Source: Saprospiraceae bacterium
Lineage (GTDB): Bacteria > Bacteroidota > Bacteroidia > Chitinophagales > Saprospiraceae
Assembly: GCA_016715405.1 (NCBI GenBank)
Contig: JADKAE010000003.1
Location: forward strand, 1 to 64,000
Length of the DNA: 64,000 nt
Reading direction: 5' to 3'
This document shows positions 17,205 to 26,445 of this stretch, in pieces. Position 1 is the first letter of the stretch; each line of letters begins with the position of its first letter. Under the pieces are notes generated by a model. It saw only the letters and a list, made by a program, of their open reading frames with translations, had not been told where the DNA came from and made no database searches. The position numbers and the translations under genes are program-made.

Positions 17205-18733
17205 TTACTTGGCGTTGGCGTGGCGTACCGTAAAGATGAAGATCGCCCCGTAACCAATGGCAAGCATAAGGTGGAAAATCATAAACGTAGTATTCTGCAT
17301 CACAATGCCGCCGATGACGGCGCCCAGGAAGTACAGGGCCAGAATACCCTCGAATACCGTCGTCCACGACAGTTTTTTGCTCAGGTACTTGTGCTTGGTA
17401 AAGCTGTCGGTAATCGTCTTGATATTAAACTTAGGCGTGCGCACAAAAGCCGATTTCTTGCCCAGATAACCTTGAATAACCGCTATCGTATTGTGCAGCG
17501 ACAAGCCCATCGACAGGGCAAGAAACAAGGGGAAAAGGAATACAAACTTGTATATCGACTTCCCAAAGTCTTCCTTGTGATGGTTGGCAGGACTCTGAAT
17601 ATTGGCCACATAATACACAGCGATAATCGACAACATCCCGATGAGGAAATACGCAAAGAAATTGCGGTCAAAGCCCATCTCTATGAGGTCGCCCAGCAAG
17701 AAAAGCAGGGGCACGCTAAATACGCCGGTAATAAATACAAACACAAATACCGAACTGCCCAGCAGGTGTAGGGTGGCGTGAAACTTCTTGCCAAAAGTCA
17801 AATTCGACTTCCATACCGTGGGAAGCATCTTTTTGGCCGTTTCGGCGCCGCCTTTCATCCAGCGGAATTGCTGCGACTTAAGGCTGCTCATCTCCACGGG
17901 AAGTTCGGCGGGCGCGCCGATATTTTCCAGGAATTTGATCTTCCAGCCTTTCAGCTGAGCGCGGATGCTCAGGTCGAAATCTTCGGTGAGCGTATCTGCT
18001 TCCCAACCGCCGGCATCTTCAATCGTCTGGCGGCGCCAAACGCCGGCAGTGCCGTTGAATTGGAGCAGATAGTCGCCTTTCATACGACCTACTTGTTCCA
18101 CCGTAAAGTGTACGTTGAGCTGCAGCGCCTGCAGCTTGGTAATCAGCCAATAATCTTCGTTGCTATGCTCCCAGCGCCTTTGCAACACCCCGATTTTGGG
18201 GTCTTGTGCGAAGTAAGGAATCGTCTTTTTCAAAAGTCAGGGCGCGGCAGGAAGTCGGCATCAAAAATAGCCAGGAATTCGCCTTTGGCGTAAGCCATAC
18301 CGTCTTTGAGCGCGCCGGCTTTGTAGCCTTTGCGAACCGGGCGGCGAATCTGTTCGATGTTGTAACCCAGCGCCTTGTACTCATCCACTTTGCGCTTCGT
18401 GATCTCCACGGTTTCGTCGGTAGAGTCGTCGAGGATATGCACCTCGAAGCGATCCCGCGGATAATCAAACTGGATGATGTTGTCGATAAGCCTTTCCACC
18501 ACGTACATCTCGTTGAAAATGGGGAGTTGTACCGTCACGAAAGGATACTCTTTGATTTCGGTTACTGGGGTAGCCGGCTGTGGCTGAGCGTCAAAAGCTG
18601 CTTGATCAGCATCGGCCTTGCGTTTGCCCTTCTTGTAATGGAAGAGCAGGTTGAACTGCATCACGCAATATATCGTGATATACAAGAGTGCAGTTGTGTA
18701 AATACCCAATACGGCATAAGCAATAAAGGACAT
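17205..18733 (-). CDS. Membrane family-2 glycosyltransferase (one frameshift)
   Basis: The joined product is about 509 residues and resembles processive cellulose-synthase-like or ceramide-glucosyltransferase-like GT2 enzymes. The N-terminal helix is followed by PFVTVQLPIFNEMYVVERLI, the HILDDSTDET and IFDADF motifs (the Asp residues that bind UDP-sugar and metal), then LTEDFDLSIRAQLKGWK (TED motif) and QQFRWMKGG (QxxRW motif). At least five membrane helices follow. The frame breaks at about 18230, at a run of four T on the minus strand. One more T restores RPDFLKKTIPYF, so this is almost surely a sequence error. It probably makes a membrane glycolipid or exports a polysaccharide. Confidence 0.88.
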
Positions 18734-18834
18734 CTTGCGTAGGTTTTAGTTTTGAATTGATGATTCGTGAAACTTAGTCATTGACAAGCAAAGCTTTAAC
18801 TAACACTTCAACGCTTCATACAACCCATTGATTG

Positions 18835-19533
18835 TTACAAAAGTTTGAATATAGTCCACAATATTTTATGACCGGCCATCATACTGCCTCGCAGGGTGCC
18901 CGACACCTTTGAAGTGCCCACCCTGCGGCGGTAACTCACCGGTACTTCCGTGCATTTCAGTTTTTCTTTGGCGGCCTTAACTTGCATCTCTACCGTCCAC
19001 CCAAAATCGGGGTCTTCCATGTTCATCTGTACCAGCCGCGGAAAACGAATGGCGCGAAATGGGCCCAGATCGGTAAACTGATAGTTGTAAAAAAAGCGGA
19101 TCAGGTTGGTGGCCAACCAATTGCCAAAAATTTGTTGGGGCATCATCGAACCGCGTTCCAGGCTGCCCAATACGCGGGAGCCAATTACCAGGTCGGCCTT
19201 GTCATCTATGATCGGTTGCACAAGCCGGTGCATCTCTTCAGGGTGATCCGAATAATCAGCGTCCATGAACACCACTATGTCGGGCTGTTGATCAGCAGGC
19301 TTTTGTTTCAGGTAGTTTATCGCCGTCTGGCAGGCGCTGCCATAACCCATTCGCGGTTCGTCAAGTACGGTGGCGCCCGCAGCCTTCGCGACCTGCACCG
19401 TGCGGTCGGTACTTGCATTGTTGCAAACAACAACTTCTCTTACCAGCCCCTCCGGAATAGCCGAAAGCACCAGGCCTATTGATCTTTCTTCGTTGTGCGC
19501 AGGTATGATTACGTCAATCACAGGCTTTTTCAA
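18835..19533 (-). CDS. Family-2 glycosyltransferase (DPM1-like)
   Basis: A 232-residue soluble GT2 enzyme with VIDVIIPAHNEERSIG at the start, NNASTDRT, and the catalytic FMDADYSDHPEE. DLGPFRAIRF and FGWTVEMQVKAAKEK are typical of dolichol-phosphate-mannose-synthase-like and polyprenyl-phosphate glycosyltransferases. It probably charges a lipid carrier with a sugar. It lies upstream of the larger GT2 gene on the same strand, about 100 bases away. Confidence 0.88.
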   Translation of the reverse strand: MKKPVIDVIIPAHNEERSIGLVLSAIPEGLVREVVVCNNASTDRTVQVAKAAGATVLDEPRMGYGSACQTAINYLKQKPADQQPDIVVFMDADYSDHPEEMHRLVQPIIDDKADLVIGSRVLGSLERGSMMPQQIFGNWLATNLIRFFYNYQFTDLGPFRAIRFPRLVQMNMEDPDFGWTVEMQVKAAKEKLKCTEVPVSYRRRVGTSKVSGTLRGSMMAGHKILWTIFKLL

Positions 19534-19650
19534 AAGTTTTTCCCGTTTGTGATGAATGCAGGGTATATTTGGTGCTGGGCAATTTTGTGTTGCTTGTGGG
19601 ATTTGATCCGCTCATTATCGTTCTGACGGACAATGAACTGTTTGGTAACG

Positions 19651-19658
19651 CAAAGTTA
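19651..19658 (-). promoter_or_regulatory. -7 promoter element for the DPM1-like gene
   Basis: TAACTTTG on the minus strand fits TAnnTTTG. The leader would be about 110 bases. No clear upstream TTG is seen. Confidence 0.45.
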
Positions 19659-19692
19659 GTCGTTTTCTTGCTATAAAGCATAGATATGGATT

Positions 19693-19882
19693 ATTTTCTG
19701 TTGTCCGTTGTCGGTTGTCCGTTGTCGGTTATCCGTTGTCGGTTATCTGTTATCTGTTATCCGTTCCTTATCTTTGCCAATTATACTTTAACAGAGAACA
19801 GAGAACAGGAACAGAGAACAGAGAACAGAGAACAGAGAACAGAGAACAGAGAACAGAGAACAGAGAACAGAGAACAGAGAAC
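19693..19882 (+). repeat. Heptamer element before the amidohydrolase
   Basis: GT arm 19693-19766 in good 7-base phase, TATCTTTG core, then CA arm from 19790 almost to the ATG at 19884, with one shortened unit (near 19806). Flanking genes are divergent. Confidence 0.88.
19769..19776 (+). promoter_or_regulatory. -7 promoter element for the amidohydrolase
   Basis: TATCTTTG in the core of the heptamer element. The CA arm would be transcribed as the leader. Confidence 0.55.
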
Positions 19883-19883
19883 T

Positions 19884-21189
19884 ATGAAATCACTCCTTCC
19901 CACCTTCCTTTTATGCCTGGCAAACGCCGTGTTGTTCGGACAGGGCTTAGACAAGCAAGTAGCGTCAGACTATGCCTACCTGGAGTCGCTTTACCTGCAC
20001 TTGCACCGGCATCCCGAGTTGTCTTTTCTGAAAAAGAAACATCCGCTCGTATGGCCGCAGAATTGCGGCAACTGGGCTTTGAAGTCACCGAAAAATTTGG
20101 CGGCTACGGCGTGGTGGGCGTACTTCGCAACGGCGCCGGCCCTACGGTGCTCATCAGGGCCGACATGGACGCGCTGCCCGTAGCCGAGGAGACCGGCAAA
20201 CCCTACGCCAGCAAGGCAACGGCAACAGATGAAACGGGTCGCACGGTGGGCGTAATGCATGCCTGCGGCCACGACGTGCACATGACGGCCTGGGTAGGCA
20301 CGGCCCGCGCACTGGCCGCCCTCAAAAAACAATGGAAAGGCACGCTGGTGATGATCGCCCAGCCCGCCGAAGAACGCAGCGGCGGGGCCAAAGCTATGCT
20401 GGCCGACGGATTATACGAGAAATTTCCCAAGCCGGATTATGCCCTCGCTATACACGTCAGCGCCGGGCTTCCCGCCGGCGAAGTGGGCATTTGCAAAGGC
20501 TATATGATGGCCAACGTGGATATGCTGGACATCACCGTCTACGGCCGCAGGGCGGCCACGGCGCTTCGCCCCACACTACTATAGACCCCGTGGTGCTCGC
20601 CGCCCGCCTCGTGTTAGATTTTCAAACCATCGTGAGCCGGGAAATTATCCCCACAGAACCCGCCGTACTGACGGTTGGCTCTATCCACGGCGGCAATAAA
20701 GGCAATGTGATCCCCAACGAAGTAAAAATGGAGCTTACGCTGCGCTCTTATTCCGACGAGGTGCGCAACGCCATGATCGAAAAAATTCAGCGCATGTGCC
20801 GGGGAGTCGCCGCCTCCGCCGGGCTCACCGAAGATATGTACCCCAAAGTAGTGGTGAGAGACGAATCCACGCCCTCCCTTTACAACGACCCCGCCCTGTC
20901 GGAACGCATCAGCGGCGTATTCAAACGCCTGCTGGGCGAAGCAAAGGTACGCGAAGTACCCCAGGTGATGACGGGCGAAGATTTCGGGCGCTTTGGCCGC
21001 ACTACCCACAAAGTGCCGGTGATGCTGTATTGGCTCGGCGCTATCGACCCCGACCGGCTGGACGCGGCAAACCGGGGCGAGGCCCCCTACCCTTCGCTGC
21101 ATAGCTCTACGTTTGCCCCCCTACCCGAACCCACGATTAAAACAGGGGTGATGACGATGACGGCCGCGGTGCTGGACTTGCTGAAGTAG
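19884..21189 (+). CDS. Secreted M20-family amidohydrolase (two frameshifts)
   Basis: Three frames together give a ~434-residue M20 peptidase of the amidohydrolase (IAA-amino-acid or N-acyl-amino-acid hydrolase) group. MKSLLPTFLLCLANAVLFGQ is a signal peptide. Metal ligands are seen in LHLHRHPELSF, HACGHDVHM, QPAEERSGGAKAM and the late TGEDFGRF; GGNKGNVIP is the usual dimer-domain motif. Shifts occur near 20030 (four T, where five restore SFSEKETSARMAAEL) and near 20550, where GRGGHGASPHTTIDPV is interrupted. It would release an acyl group from an amino-acid conjugate outside the cytoplasm. Confidence 0.88.
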
Positions 21190-21305
21190 AGTCTGTTGTC
21201 AGTTGTCCGTTATCGGTTGTCCGTTTGTGTTATTATCTTTGCATGTTAAATTTTAGCAGATAACAAACGAACCGACAACCGACAACAGATAACCGCCAAC
21301 GGATT
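21190..21305 (+). repeat. Heptamer element with variant CA arm
   Basis: GT arm 21190-21228, TTATTATCTTTGCATG core, and CA arm 21257-21303 with units such as AACCGAC and AACAGAT. The right arm here carries the same variants as the left arm and has not been homogenised to AACAGAG. Confidence 0.8.
21234..21241 (+). promoter_or_regulatory. -7 promoter element before the 120-residue protein
   Basis: TATCTTTG in the core of the heptamer element, 98 bases before the start codon. Confidence 0.55.
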
Positions 21306-21339
21306 TTTCATACTTTTGCTCTGAAAATCAAACCAACAC

Positions 21340-21702
21340 ATGTCACTGCGCGAAGACTTCCCTCCAGCGGGATCGGATTACCTAGGCGGGGAAAGCGACG
21401 GCTATGAATACCGCACGGTTTTTGCAGGCGCCGGCCTGGAAAGCAGCTATGACATGGTGCGCCAGTTTCTGAAGGAAGAAGGTTACGCCGACGTGCCCCT
21501 CCCCAAAAATGCCCGCGAATTGTTGCTGTTCCGCCTGCCTACGCGCAACAAACAAATCCTCTTGTTTGAAGACAACGGCTATGTGCACAATCCCATCAAA
21601 ATCCTCTTCCCTATCGACCGCCGAAAAAAAAACACCCTCATCCTCTGCCTTTTTAACGAGTCCCACCCCGAGCATCTGCTGCGATTTCATCGGGTGCTGT
21701 AG
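21340..21702 (+). CDS. Conserved-looking small protein of unknown function
   Basis: A 120-residue soluble protein without a signal peptide or membrane segment. I recognise no domain. The sequence is compositionally normal (FLKEEGYADVPLPKNARELLLFRL, NGYVHNPIKILFPIDRRKKNTLILCLFNE) and codon use matches its neighbours, so it is probably a real gene. Its stop TAG runs straight into GGTTTAGCG repeat units. Confidence 0.7.
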   Translation: MSLREDFPPAGSDYLGGESDGYEYRTVFAGAGLESSYDMVRQFLKEEGYADVPLPKNARELLLFRLPTRNKQILLFEDNGYVHNPIKILFPIDRRKKNTLILCLFNESHPEHLLRFHRVL

Positions 21703-21703
21703 C

Positions 21704-21812
21704 GGTTTAGCGCCTTCGGCGGGTTTAGCGATTGGGTTTAGCGTTAGGGTTTAGATCAACTAAACTGCGTATGCACTAAACCCAATCGCTAAACTGCAAA
21801 TGCACTAAACCT
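21704..21812. repeat. GGGTTTAGCG / CGCTAAACCC inverted array
   Basis: G/T-rich units (GGGTTTAGCGATT) at 21704-21756 face C/A-rich units (ACTAAACCCAATCGCTAAACTGC) at 21760-21811. The same family occurs at 27155-27208, 51718-51846 and 52745-52850. Confidence 0.85.
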
Positions 21813-21893
21813 TGACTTTCAGTGAAAGAAACCCCGCCCCGCTGCGTAGTAAAGTTAAATGAACCATTATTCAGTTAACAAAAAACTACAGCC

Positions 21894-22819
21894 ATGAGAA
21901 ATCGGATCATTAGATGGACTTTAAGCCTGGCGATGCTTATTGGATTTTCGATGCTTTTTGTAAGCTGCGAAGCAGATATGAACGAAGTACAAGCCGGCAC
22001 CATTGACATGAGGGGGCCCAACGACTACAACCCGGCTTCCGTATGCAAATGTGTCAACGACTATTTCCCTATTGAAGCGTTGTCTTCTACCGAATCAAAA
22101 GCCATCCTCTTCATGCGGGAAGAAGAAAAACTGGCCCGGGATTTTTATACAGAAATGAACCAGAAGTGGAACGCAAGGGTGTTTTACAATATCTCTAAAG
22201 CGGAACAACGCCACATGGACGCAATGCTTTGTCTGATCAATAAATACGGCCTGACAGACCCCATAGGCGATAACGCTGCCGGCGAATTCCAGGATGTTGG
22301 CCTTCAACAACTTTACGACGTCCTGATCGCCGAAGGCCAGCAAAGTTACGAGATGGCGTTGATAGCCGGCGCCAAAATTGAAGACGTAGATATTAACGAC
22401 CTCGTTACATCTATAAATGATGTCGACAACCAGGATATGCTGGCTGTTTTCGAGGAACTGACTAAAGGCTCGCGCAATCACCTGCGCGCTTTTGTGGCCA
22501 ATCTGAAAACACTGGACGTTACTTATACGCCCCAGTTTATCAGCCAGGAGCTTTTTGACAAAATTATCAGTACCCCCGTGAAAAAGGCGGCGGCCTCTGC
22601 GGTAACTGTGTAGCCGATTGTCAGGGCAATGGACAAGGTAACGGCACGGGTGTTTGCCCGAATGGTAACAGCGGCGGACAAGGTAACGGCACGGGTGTTT
22701 GTCCGAATGGTAACGGCGGCGGACAAGGCAATGGGGGTAACGGCAACGGAAATGGCAACGGTGGTAACGGTAACGGAAACGGTAACGGCAATGGACAAGG
22801 TAACGGCGGCGGAAATTAG
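21894..22819 (+). CDS. DUF2202 ferritin-like lipoprotein with Gly/Asn/Cys-rich tail (frameshift)
   Basis: The first 239 residues form a DUF2202 protein, a ferritin-like helical bundle. A lipoprotein-type signal ends in FVSC (about residue 25). The DUF2202 core carries MREEEKLARDFYTEM and ISKAEQRHMDAML with the Glu/His residues. The frame as given stops at 22613. One base shift near 22575 (CCCCC or AAAAA runs) opens a further ~75 codons: GGGLCGNCVADCQGNGQGNG, two GVCPNGN units and a long GNGNG tract ending at 22819. A tail this regular would not arise by chance, so the extended protein is probably the real one. A metal or surface role is inference. Confidence 0.75.
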
Positions 22820-22863
22820 ACTGGGCGCAAACCTCTATACAGATTAACAGAAAAAGAGCGCTT

Positions 22864-22896
22864 AAGAACGCAAGGAAGCAATTTCCTTGCGTTCTT
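22864..22896 (+). terminator. Intrinsic terminator after the DUF2202 gene
   Basis: A perfect 14-base stem AAGAACGCAAGGAA/TTCCTTGCGTTCTT with a five-base loop, followed by TGT. It separates the DUF2202 gene from the next sigma factor. Confidence 0.75.
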
Positions 22897-22917
22897 TGTA
22901 TGTAGGAAACTCGCGAT

Positions 22918-23499
22918 ATGCTTATTTCGAAAGAAAAATGTAAACAACTCGGCGACCTGGAGATTATCCATAAAGCATTAGAGGAAGTTGATTTTTTCTC
23001 GTGTTTATTTGATCGATACGAGGGTAAGCTCATGCGGTATATCAAAAACCTGGCGCCGGTAAGCCATCAGGAAGCAGAAGACATCCTGCAAGATTCCTTT
23101 ATCAGTATATGGAAACACCTCAATGAATTTGACAATCGACTAAGCCTTTCCAGTTGGATATACCGGATTGTGCACAACCAGACCATATCTGCACTGCGCA
23201 AACGAAAATCATACGGCAAAGACCGTACCGTGGAAATCGAAGAAGCCACGGAAGTTGTAGCAGACATGGAAAAAGATACGGGTGTAAATAAAGAAGAACT
23301 CATCAGAAAGGTGCTGGATCAATTGCCGCTGATGTACAAGGAAGTCCTGGTATTAAAATTTCTCGAGAATATGCGCTACGAAGATATTTCCGATATTTTA
23401 AAAATTCCGGAAGGCACCGTTGCTACCCGAATCAACAGGGCAAAAAAAGCATTTCAGATGTATTCAGCCGATTTACAATTGGAAACCGATGAGGAATGA
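22918..23499 (+). CDS. ECF RNA polymerase sigma factor
   Basis: A 193-residue ECF sigma factor. Region 2 reads FDRYEGKLMRYIKNLAPVSHQEAEDILQDSF and SSWIYRIVHNQTISALRKRK. Region 4 reads LDQLPLMYKEVLVLKFLENMRYEDISDIL with recognition helix PEGTVATRINRAKKAF. No anti-sigma gene follows: the next gene is convergent. It may act on distant targets or be regulated by an unlinked partner. Confidence 0.9.
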   Translation: MLISKEKCKQLGDLEIIHKALEEVDFFSCLFDRYEGKLMRYIKNLAPVSHQEAEDILQDSFISIWKHLNEFDNRLSLSSWIYRIVHNQTISALRKRKSYGKDRTVEIEEATEVVADMEKDTGVNKEELIRKVLDQLPLMYKEVLVLKFLENMRYEDISDILKIPEGTVATRINRAKKAFQMYSADLQLETDEE

Positions 23500-23564
23500 A
23501 TGTGTTTGCTTATTCCAGTCGCCTTAGCTTAATTTACATTTTAAAATAGAATGATAGCTCGTGC

Positions 23565-24602
23565 CTATATTGGGAAAAACTTCACAACCTGTAATCCCGA
23601 TTCTTGCACCAGTCTTGTCATAGTTTGCAACGTATACATCTTACTATTTCCATTTGCAATACAAGTAAAATAGAGCGAAGTACCGGTGAGGCAAAAACTG
23701 GCAGCCTCAAAAGACTGGTTGTCTATGAAAGGTTCGAGGATATAAATCGAGGTATTGGGGGTAGAGGCGCGAGCTACATTGGTTAAAATAGCCCGAATCT
23801 CCTGCTCAGAAAAACAATCCAAAAACTGGCTCATCCAGATGGCATCGGCGCCTGCCGGGATATGCTGTTGTTCGTCGAGCAGATCGATTGGATAAAAATC
23901 GATACGGGGCAATAATCCCCTGGCATCCGCATTTTGTTTGGCAAGCGCTAATTGCCCGGGCAAATCCAGTATCGTCAAATGAACATCTTGATTATAGTCA
24001 CAGCAGGCAAAAGACCACTTTCCTGTATTGCCGCCAATATCAAAAATGGTGGCCGGCTTTTCTCGAAATACGATTTCCAAGGCTATAGGAAAAGCATTGT
24101 CTGAATAAAAGTGATCAAATGCAAACCAGGATTCTTTGACGTCATCGGGTAGCTGCGATAATCCTTCGTATACCGTACTCCAGTCGCCCAGTTTTTTCAA
24201 CCCTACGGGTTTGCCCGATTGAATGCTGCCGGTCAGCGATTTTGCCCCTTCATAACACACATCGTTTACGAAATTCAGATTGACCTCCGTCATTCGGTCG
24301 GCATGTAGCATATACCCTGTTTTGGTAAGCTGCACCGTGTGTTCATCGAGGTACTTCACTACGCCTGCACCGGCTACCGCTTCGAGCAAAACACTGGCGC
24401 CGTAACGGCTGATGCCGGTTTGGCGAACAATTTCAGCAATGCTGATCCCTTCGTAGTGCTGTCCCATCAATGAAAGGACGCCCAACTTTTTCAAGGCCAT
24501 CACAGCCTGAAAGATGAGAGGGGCAAAGGCAATTTTCTGAGCTTCGTATTTGGCCTGGAGGGCCGAAATTTCTTTATCCATGTTGCGTTTTGTATATTTC
24601 AA
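23565..24602 (-). CDS. SAM-dependent O-methyltransferase (acetylserotonin OMT-like)
   Basis: A 345-residue class I methyltransferase with the two-domain form of small-molecule O-methyltransferases. The N-terminal winged-helix dimer domain shows ISIAEIVRQTGISRYGASVLLEAV. The Rossmann domain shows TIFDIGGNTGKWSFA (SAM motif I), HLTILDLPGQLALAK and the acidic PIDLLDEQ. The start could be the ATG seven codons downstream (MDKEISALQ). Substrate unknown; a pigment or aryl compound is a guess from family membership only. It is convergent with the sigma gene. Confidence 0.82.
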   Translation of the reverse strand: MKYTKRNMDKEISALQAKYEAQKIAFAPLIFQAVMALKKLGVLSLMGQHYEGISIAEIVRQTGISRYGASVLLEAVAGAGVVKYLDEHTVQLTKTGYMLHADRMTEVNLNFVNDVCYEGAKSLTGSIQSGKPVGLKKLGDWSTVYEGLSQLPDDVKESWFAFDHFYSDNAFPIALEIVFREKPATIFDIGGNTGKWSFACCDYNQDVHLTILDLPGQLALAKQNADARGLLPRIDFYPIDLLDEQQHIPAGADAIWMSQFLDCFSEQEIRAILTNVARASTPNTSIYILEPFIDNQSFEAASFCLTGTSLYFTCIANGNSKMYTLQTMTRLVQESGLQVVKFFPI

Positions 24603-24701
24603 TTAGTCATCGGGCAACTATGTGTGCCTATCATGATAGTTTAGCAAAAGGTGTCTTTCTTTTGTTCGATAAAAATATGTTTTCTCCTTAACTTTAATAG
24701 G

Positions 24702-24709
24702 TAATTTTG
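24702..24709 (+). promoter_or_regulatory. -7 promoter element
   Basis: TAATTTTG fits TAnnTTTG, 58 bases before the start of the membrane protein gene at 24767. Confidence 0.45.
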
Positions 24710-24766
24710 AACGGATACTTCAAATGCCCATACCTTAACAATTGAAATAAAGAAAATACAGGCCAT

Positions 24767-25480
24767 ATGAAGCCATCAGACCGACTTATTGAAACCATCA
24801 AAAAGGAGGGCATCCAGCCTGCACCCAAGTGGCGCTATACGTTGAGAAACGCATTGGTCTGGAGCGCTTTTCTTATTGACATCCTGTTGGGCGCACTGGC
24901 ATTTTCCGTCATTCTGTTTGCGATACAGCAAACCGATTTTAACGTACTCAGCCACCTGTCGCACTCCCGGCTGGAATTTTTTCTGGGCTTGCTGCCTTTG
25001 TTGTGGGTCATCTTTCTGGTCGGTTTCGTTTTTGTAGCGATACACGCTATTCAATTTTCACCCAAAGGATACAAACTTACCCTTGCCCGCCGCATAGGAT
25101 TTTGCGCCCTGCTCAGTATTTTATTGGGTACGCTGTTTTTTATTGCGGGCGGCGCCCAAAAACTCGAACACGCTTTCGCGATGAATGTAAGCATATACGA
25201 TAGCGTGCAGGAGAAAAAGACCAGGCTGTGGATGATGCCCGAAAACGGCTATCTGGCCGGAGAAATTACAGCCGTAGGGCCCGACAAAATTAATTTGCGC
25301 GACTTTAATAACGCAGAATGGACTATTCGCTATTCCGATGAAACCTTTGTAGCGCCAGTTGTAAAGCTCGAAGTAGGCGAACAAGTGAAATTGATAGGAA
25401 AAATGGACGGAGCCGGCACTTTCAGCGCCGAAGAAATCCGCCCCTGGGGCGGGCAGGGGAAGCGGTGGAGGAAGGGGTAA
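24767..25480 (+). CDS. Three-helix membrane protein of unknown function
   Basis: A 237-residue protein with three hydrophobic segments (about residues 28-52, 67-92 and 106-128) and a soluble C-terminal half with a short beta domain (GYLAGEITAVGPDKINLRDF, KLEVGEQVKLIGKMDG) that looks OB-like. I do not recognise the family. The stop TAA is immediately followed by CCGTTGTCGG of the heptamer element. The final RWRKG may not be the native end. Confidence 0.65.
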   Translation: MKPSDRLIETIKKEGIQPAPKWRYTLRNALVWSAFLIDILLGALAFSVILFAIQQTDFNVLSHLSHSRLEFFLGLLPLLWVIFLVGFVFVAIHAIQFSPKGYKLTLARRIGFCALLSILLGTLFFIAGGAQKLEHAFAMNVSIYDSVQEKKTRLWMMPENGYLAGEITAVGPDKINLRDFNNAEWTIRYSDETFVAPVVKLEVGEQVKLIGKMDGAGTFSAEEIRPWGGQGKRWRKG

Positions 25481-25481
25481 T

Positions 25482-25666
25482 CCGTTGTCGGTTATCCGTT
25501 GTCGGTTATCTGTTCTCCGTTATCCGTTGTCTGTTCTCCGTTATCCGTTGTCTGTTCTCCGTTATCGTTGTCTGTTCTCCGTTCCTTATCTTTGCCAGCT
25601 AAACTTAACAGAGAACAGACAACCGAGAACAGAGAACAGAGAACAGAGAACAGAGAACAGAGAACA
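25482..25666 (+). repeat. Heptamer element between a protein gene and convergent tRNA genes
   Basis: GT arm 25482-25582 (long, with GTTATCC, GTTGTCT and GTTCTCC variants), TATCTTTG core, CA arm 25606-25665. The promoter-like core points toward the 3' ends of the minus-strand tRNA genes, so it has no obvious gene to serve. Confidence 0.88.
25587..25594 (+). promoter_or_regulatory. Orphan -7 promoter element in heptamer repeat
   Basis: TATCTTTG is intact here although no plus-strand gene follows; a transcript would be antisense to the tRNA-Leu genes. Confidence 0.4.
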
Positions 25667-25668
25667 AG

Positions 25669-25695
25669 AAAGGCCCAGCAACCTGCTGAGCCTTT
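25669..25695 (-). terminator. Terminator of the tRNA-Leu pair
   Basis: AAAGGC...AGCA pairs with TGCT...GCCTTT around an ACC loop, just after the 3' end of the first tRNA-Leu on the minus strand. Confidence 0.65.
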
Positions 25696-25698
25696 GAG

Positions 25699-25782
25699 TG
25701 CCGAAAGTGGGAGTCGAACCCACACTCCCTTACGGGAACACGCCCCTGAAACGTGCGCGTCTGCCAGTTCCGCCATTTCGGC
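25699..25782 (-). tRNA. tRNA-Leu (anticodon CAG)
   Basis: An 84-base class II tRNA with a long variable arm. Acceptor GCCGAAA/TTTCGGC with discriminator A, D-loop AACTGGCAGAC, anticodon stem CACGT/GCGTG with loop TTCAGGG (CAG), and T-arm GGGTTCGACTCCC. CCA is not encoded. Confidence 0.95.
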
Positions 25783-25802
25783 AATACTAAAATTTGGGTT
25801 GG

Positions 25803-25886
25803 TACCGAAGGTGGGAATCGAACCCACACGGTATTGCTACCACTGGATTTTGAGTCCAGCGCGTCTACCAATTCCGCCACTTCGGC
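25803..25886 (-). tRNA. tRNA-Leu (anticodon CAA)
   Basis: An 84-base class II tRNA: acceptor GCCGAAG/CTTCGGT, D-loop AATTGGTAGAC, anticodon stem CTGGA/TCCAG with loop CTCAAAA (CAA), and T-arm GGGTTCGATTCCC. Discriminator A is followed by CCA in the DNA (25800-25802). Confidence 0.95.
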
Positions 25887-25919
25887 AGGTGCCTGAGAAG
25901 CCACCTGGGCGCCCTTCTT

Positions 25920-26444
25920 TTAGTGCGTGGCAAATTTAGATAAGTTTTCCCGAATACGCAACAGGTATTTTCTTTTAAAATAATAATCTTTAATGGCTGA
26001 AAGCACCTCAGGAGTAGCCTGCTGGTCGTTATACCCGCTCAGCAAAGGCGCAACTTCTTCATATAGACCCTTTTCTAATTCGTCGACTTGGAGAGACACG
26101 TTTTTAAACATTTCTTCCTCAAAATCGAATTCCAATTCCATCAGGGCTTCATTGAGTTCCATCATGTCTGCGAGGAAATCTGAGGGTACTTCGTTTTGGC
26201 CTTCTTCTGCCAGCACCTCTTTCAGATTAAGCACATATTGCATGCGGCTGTCGGGATCGGCAAGGGTGCGATAAGCTTCGTTATTGAGAGTAGACATATG
26301 CAGGGCCTGCGCCTGTTCTTCCGGGGAGGTCGTGGCAAAAAAATCGGGATGGTATTGTTTGCTGTTGGCGTAAAATCTGCTTTTCAGCAAGGCTTCGTCG
26401 AGCGCAAAAGCAACCGGTATTTGGAAAAATTCGAAATAATTCAT
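25920..26444 (-). CDS. hscB: Fe-S cluster co-chaperone HscB
   Basis: A 174-residue J-domain protein of the HscB type, which delivers the IscU scaffold to its Hsp70 partner. The J-domain begins MNYFEFFQIPVAF, has the HPD motif in KQYHPDFF (about residue 33), and is followed by the HscB helical C-terminal domain (DFLADMMELNEALME...). The start at 26444 is chosen because HscB proteins begin at this residue; an upstream in-frame ATG would overlap the neighbouring gene. The start follows the upstream stop by one base (TAAGATG), so the two are probably co-transcribed. Confidence 0.85.
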   Translation of the reverse strand: MNYFEFFQIPVAFALDEALLKSRFYANSKQYHPDFFATTSPEEQAQALHMSTLNNEAYRTLADPDSRMQYVLNLKEVLAEEGQNEVPSDFLADMMELNEALMELEFDFEEEMFKNVSLQVDELEKGLYEEVAPLLSGYNDQQATPEVLSAIKDYYFKRKYLLRIRENLSKFATH

Positions 26445-26445
26445 C

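Noticed and set aside
22095..23045. 316-codon minus-strand frame over the DUF2202 tail
   Set aside because: It spans a real terminator and the sigma gene start; the Arg/Tyr repeats are the antisense of the Gly/Asn tail.
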